In this document: one piece after another, positions 13,544 through 16,257 of the stretch | Numbering within the stretch: position 1 is the first letter of the stretch | Layout: every line of letters starts with the position of its first letter | Assembly: GCA_050735975.1 (NCBI GenBank) | Contig: JBOHVS010000172.1 | Span: 1-16,257, forward strand | Length of the DNA: 16,257 nt | Direction of reading: 5' to 3' | DNA from: DATMBL01 sp050735975 | GTDB lineage: Bacteria > Desulfobacterota > Binatia > UBA9968 | The notes under the pieces: generated by a model | The model's database searches: none | What the model was told of the DNA's origin: nothing | The model's input: the letters and a program-made list of their open reading frames with translations, nothing else | Made by a program: the position numbers and the translations under genes

Positions 13544-14251
13544 ATGGCGGTACGCAATCTCCGAGCTCAGAAATTAAGGCAACGCGCGCCTTTGATCGCC
13601 GAGGCACGGGTTTATCGGGCACTGAAAAAAGCGATTCTTTCCGGAGACTATCCTCCTGGCTGCGTCCTGATTCAAGAAACGCTTTGCCGTGAATTTCGCA
13701 TCAGCCGGACACCCGTGCGCGACGCGCTTACACACTTACAGGCAGAGGGGCTGGTGGTCGCCATTCCGAATAAGGGTGTGTTGGTCAGAGAGCTTTCACA
13801 GAAGGATGTGCACGATATTTACGAGGTCAGGTTGTTATTGGAAAGCGCTGCAGCGAGGGATGCGGCGAGCAAGGTGAACGAAAAGGAAATAAGCGGGATT
13901 TTGGAACGGCTTCAGCAATTGAAAACTGGGCAAGACTCCTCCTTTGAATCAGTCAAAAAAGTGGGCGACGAACTTCATAAAGCAATTCTCTTATCCGCCG
14001 GAAACAAGATCATGAAAGATATTTTGGATCGCATTGAGACTTTGATCGAGTTGACTCGCATACCTTTCAGAAAATCTTTCGACAGGCTCGAACGAATTAA
14101 CCAGGAACATATTGAAATCGCCGAGGCGCTCCTTCGCGGAGATCGCGAGAAAACCGGAGAGCTGATGAGAAATCACATCGCCCTCACCCAGGATGCCCAT
14201 CTGAAAATTTTGATGGGCGTGACGGCCCCTCGATCACAAGGCTATGGATAA
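13544..14251 (+). CDS. GntR-family transcriptional regulator, FadR/FCD subfamily
   Basis: A 235-residue regulator. Residues 20-83 are the winged helix-turn-helix: VYRALKKAILSGDYPPG, then LCREFRISRTPVRDALTHLQAEGL (recognition helix around SRTPVRDAL), then the wing PNKGVLVREL. Residues 88-218 form the all-helical FCD ligand domain with the expected metal-binding set: Asp142 and His145 (GDELHKAI), His189 (QEHIEIAEAL) and His211 (RNHIALT). FCD regulators usually repress nearby catabolic genes until an organic acid binds. ATG at 13544 has only a weak GAGAAG site. The hydantoinase gene starts 252 nt downstream on the same strand and shares an upstream motif, so it is the likely target (inference). 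Confidence 0.95.
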   Translation: MAVRNLRAQKLRQRAPLIAEARVYRALKKAILSGDYPPGCVLIQETLCREFRISRTPVRDALTHLQAEGLVVAIPNKGVLVRELSQKDVHDIYEVRLLLESAAARDAASKVNEKEISGILERLQQLKTGQDSSFESVKKVGDELHKAILLSAGNKIMKDILDRIETLIELTRIPFRKSFDRLERINQEHIEIAEALLRGDREKTGELMRNHIALTQDAHLKILMGVTAPRSQGYG

Positions 14252-14276
14252 ATTGAGCCGCCGGAAAAGAATGCGA

Positions 14277-14290
14277 AGACCGATCGGTCT
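14277..14290. repeat. perfect 14-bp palindrome
   Basis: AGACCGATCGGTCT is its own reverse complement with no spacer, 26 bp after the gntR stop codon. Lack of a loop and of a T-run argues against a terminator; an operator-type site is more plausible. Confidence 0.6.
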
Positions 14291-14455
14291 CCTCATGCAT
14301 CATCATTGACGCTTGTCGGCCGTACAGCTGGCGGGAGGAATTTCCTTGGGTGAGCTCTGTAAACCTGGAATACAAGAGACGGGGATGGAGCGGTGGTAGC
14401 GTGGGTCGGAAAGTCGCAAAAAACAAACGACGCTAATCGCGTGAGGAGTTACAGC

Positions 14456-14476
14456 TTGACAACGTATGCAGGCCGT
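14456..14476 (+). promoter_or_regulatory. second copy of the gntR-type promoter/operator motif, upstream of hyuA
   Basis: This 21-bp segment matches 13485-13505 at 17 of 21 positions; the common core is GACRAYGTATRCAGGC. It includes a perfect TTGACA. The TGTATACA palindrome is degraded here to CGTATGCA, and no good -10 is seen 17 nt downstream, so it is better regarded as a regulator site than as a proven promoter. It ends 27 nt before the hydantoinase ATG. Confidence 0.45.
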
Positions 14477-14503
14477 AAGGCGAGGAAAAACAGAGGGGAA
14501 TGA

Positions 14504-16257
14504 ATGCAGTATATCGTAGCTGTGGACACGGGGGGAACTTTTACCGACTGTGTCGTCATTGACAGCGAGGGCGGGTTTATACGGGCGAAGTCTAGCTCGA
14601 CTCCACGCGATTTCTCTGTCGGCGTCATCGAGGCCGTAGAGAAAGCAGCAAGGCAGAGAGGTGTTTCCCTCCAGGAGGTCTTGAACGCTGCGGCCATTTT
14701 CAGCCACGGGACCACCGTCGCCACCAATGCTTTTGTCACCGGCCGCTTCTCTAAAACAGGTTTCATTACCACCAAAGGAGCCGAGGACACTTTATTAATA
14801 GGGAGGGGCGCGTTCCAGAAGACGGCGGGTCTGACGGAAGCGGAAATAGGCGACAGCGCCCGGCTCGACAAGCCGCCGCCTCTCGTGGCGCGTCCGTTAA
14901 CCCGCGGCGTTTCGGAGAGAATCGACCGCGAAGGCGAGATCATCGTTCCCCTGGACGAAACCGGAGCCCGCAAAGCCATCCAGGAGCTTCTGGACGAGGG
15001 GGTCGAGGCCTTCTCGGTGTGTCTACTCTGGTCGTTCAAAAATTCCCTTCATGAACAAAGGGTCAAGAAGCTTTTGACCGAGATGGCGCAGGGAAGGGAA
15101 GTCAGCTTGTCGAGCGAGCTGGTTCCCGTGCTCGGCGAGTACCAGCGCGCGGCGACCACGACCATCAACGCATCCCTCAATCGAGTCACATCGAGCTATC
15201 TCGGAAACCTCGAGCAAAAACTCCAGAAAAACGGCCTCGGCAAGCACCCGCTGATCATGCAGTCCGCCGGAGGCGTCGTCACTTTCGAGCGCGCGCGAAG
15301 GGAAAGCGTCTCACTGCTCTCTTCCGGCCCGACCGGCGGCCTCATGGCATGCCTGCTTTCGGGAGGAGAAAAGGGCTATCGAAATATTTTATGCACCGAC
15401 GTGGGCGGGACGAGCTTCGACGTGGGCATCATCATCGACGGAAAGCCCCAGTACGCGCGCGAGCCGATCGTCGGAAGATACCATCTTAGAATCCCGATGC
15501 TGCAAGTGGAATCCATCGGCGCCGGCGGCGGCAGCATCGCCTGGATCGAGCCCGGCACGAACCACTTGAAAGTGGGCCCGATGAGCGCGGGCGCGGAACC
15601 GGGTCCCGCTTGCTACGGCCGCGGCGGTGACGAGCCGACGGTCACGGATGCCGATCTGGTCCTGAACCGGCTCAATCCGGACTATTTTCTAGGCGGCGCG
15701 ATGAGGCTGGATAAGAACAAGGCGAGCGAGGCCATCAAGCGGAAGATCGCCGATCCACTGGGCGTCAGTGTCGAAGAGGCGGCGGTGAGCATCACCCGGA
15801 TCATCGATGCCCGGATGGCGGATCTCATCCGCAGGATGACGATCGGCCGCGGCTACGATCCGAAAGATTTCGTTGTTTTCGCCTTCGGCGGCGCCGGGCC
15901 CGCTCATGCGGCGGCTTACGCCAAGGACGTCGGCGCCAAGACCGTGATTATTCCATCTACCGCGTCGGTGTTCTCCGCGCGTGGAATAGCGACTTGCGAC
16001 TTCTTGCGAATCAAAGAGATGTCTTCTCCGATGGTCTTCACGGGCGACGGCGGCGGCGAGATCAGCCGAATTTTCGAAATCCTGGAAACGGAAACGAAAA
16101 ACGAGCTCGCGTCCGAGGGGATCGAACCGCAAGAGATGTCTTTGGAAAGATCGATCGATTTACGCTATCGCGGGCAGCTCCATGAAGTCCGCGTACCCGT
16201 GGGGGGCGGAACGCTGTCGGCGGTAGATCTCAGAAAAATTCGAACCGACTTCGAGAT
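14504..16257 (+). CDS. hyuA: hydantoinase/oxoprolinase family protein, N-methylhydantoinase A subunit (3' end missing)
   Basis: The first 584 codons of an ATP-dependent hydantoinase/oxoprolinase A subunit; the frame is open to the window edge, and full-length members are usually near 680-700 residues. The ASKHA-type phosphate loops are both present: VDTGGTFTD (residues 7-15) and TDVGGTSFDVG (298-308). Also visible are SHGTTVATNA (67-76), LSSGPTGG (272-279), ESIGAGGGSIAW (336-347), GPMSAGAEPGPACYGRGG (358-375) and FAFGGAGPAHA (459-469), all diagnostic. The enzyme opens hydantoin or 5-oxoproline rings, or carboxylates ketones in the acetone-carboxylase branch, at the expense of ATP, normally with a B subunit encoded next door. 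ATG at 14504 is chosen over the out-of-frame ATG at 14500 because only this frame encodes the protein; AGGGG lies about 5 nt upstream. The substrate cannot be decided. Confidence 0.95.
   Translation, partial: MQYIVAVDTGGTFTDCVVIDSEGGFIRAKSSSTPRDFSVGVIEAVEKAARQRGVSLQEVLNAAAIFSHGTTVATNAFVTGRFSKTGFITTKGAEDTLLIGRGAFQKTAGLTEAEIGDSARLDKPPPLVARPLTRGVSERIDREGEIIVPLDETGARKAIQELLDEGVEAFSVCLLWSFKNSLHEQRVKKLLTEMAQGREVSLSSELVPVLGEYQRAATTTINASLNRVTSSYLGNLEQKLQKNGLGKHPLIMQSAGGVVTFERARRESVSLLSSGPTGGLMACLLSGGEKGYRNILCTDVGGTSFDVGIIIDGKPQYAREPIVGRYHLRIPMLQVESIGAGGGSIAWIEPGTNHLKVGPMSAGAEPGPACYGRGGDEPTVTDADLVLNRLNPDYFLGGAMRLDKNKASEAIKRKIADPLGVSVEEAAVSITRIIDARMADLIRRMTIGRGYDPKDFVVFAFGGAGPAHAAAYAKDVGAKTVIIPSTASVFSARGIATCDFLRIKEMSSPMVFTGDGGGEISRIFEILETETKNELASEGIEPQEMSLERSIDLRYRGQLHEVRVPVGGGTLSAVDLRKIRTDFE

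Larger units (their letters stand above)
14252..14503. other. gntR-hyuA intergenic region
   Basis: A 252-nt gap. It holds a perfect 14-bp palindrome at 14277-14290, then a purine-rich stretch, then the shared motif at 14456-14476 and the AGGGG ribosome-binding site before the ATG at 14504. Its length suggests that the hydantoinase operon has its own promoter. I see no canonical terminator after gntR. Confidence 0.5.

Overview
The window reads as a piece of a moderately GC-rich, free-living bacterial chromosome, probably from a soil or sediment lineage. The gene mix points that way: a stand-alone amidohydrolase, a crotonase, a D-2-hydroxyacid dehydrogenase, a RidA-like fusion, a PQQ-type sugar dehydrogenase, a GntR/FCD regulator and a hydantoinase A. 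Degenerate interspersed hairpin repeats in the gaps remind me of uncultured deltaproteobacterial or Rokubacteria-like genomes, but nothing here fixes the taxon. There is no rRNA, tRNA, CRISPR array, phage gene or intact insertion sequence.

Layout. Positions 1-430 (minus) hold the 5' part of an isocitrate/isopropylmalate dehydrogenase-family gene. A divergent plus-strand pair follows (661-3547): an MFS exporter and a protein of four rhodanese domains. In the rhodanese protein, catalytic Cys is absent, present, absent, present in the successive domains. Convergent to it is a minus-strand pair, amidohydrolase then universal stress protein (5153-3577). A gap with tandem and inverted repeats (5154-5466) leads to a minus-strand methyltransferase. 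After a 460-nt non-coding stretch comes a plus-strand HAD-type dehalogenase homologue. A minus-strand run (9945-7420) contains a tandem RidA-like protein, a D-2-hydroxyacid dehydrogenase whose start overlaps the RidA stop (ATGA), and a divergent crotonase. A PQQ-type sugar dehydrogenase and a secreted HtrA/Deg-like protease follow on the minus strand, separated by an inverted octamer-repeat hairpin. The right end is plus strand: a GntR/FCD regulator and the first 584 codons of a hydantoinase A, which runs off the window.

How the genes may work together. The RidA-like protein and the dehydrogenase are translationally coupled, so they probably share a small catabolic pathway, perhaps with the crotonase. 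The regulator and the hydantoinase A gene each carry a closely similar 21-bp upstream motif (17/21 identical), which overlaps a palindrome and a -35-like element. This suggests one regulon made of gntR and the hydantoinase operon. The MFS and four-rhodanese genes look like a two-gene sulfur-related operon.

The items most worth a second look are the alternating four-rhodanese protein, the shared gntR/hyuA motif, the RidA-like fusion whose two halves seem to have lost opposite catalytic residues, and the hairpin repeats. No complete new system is demonstrated.
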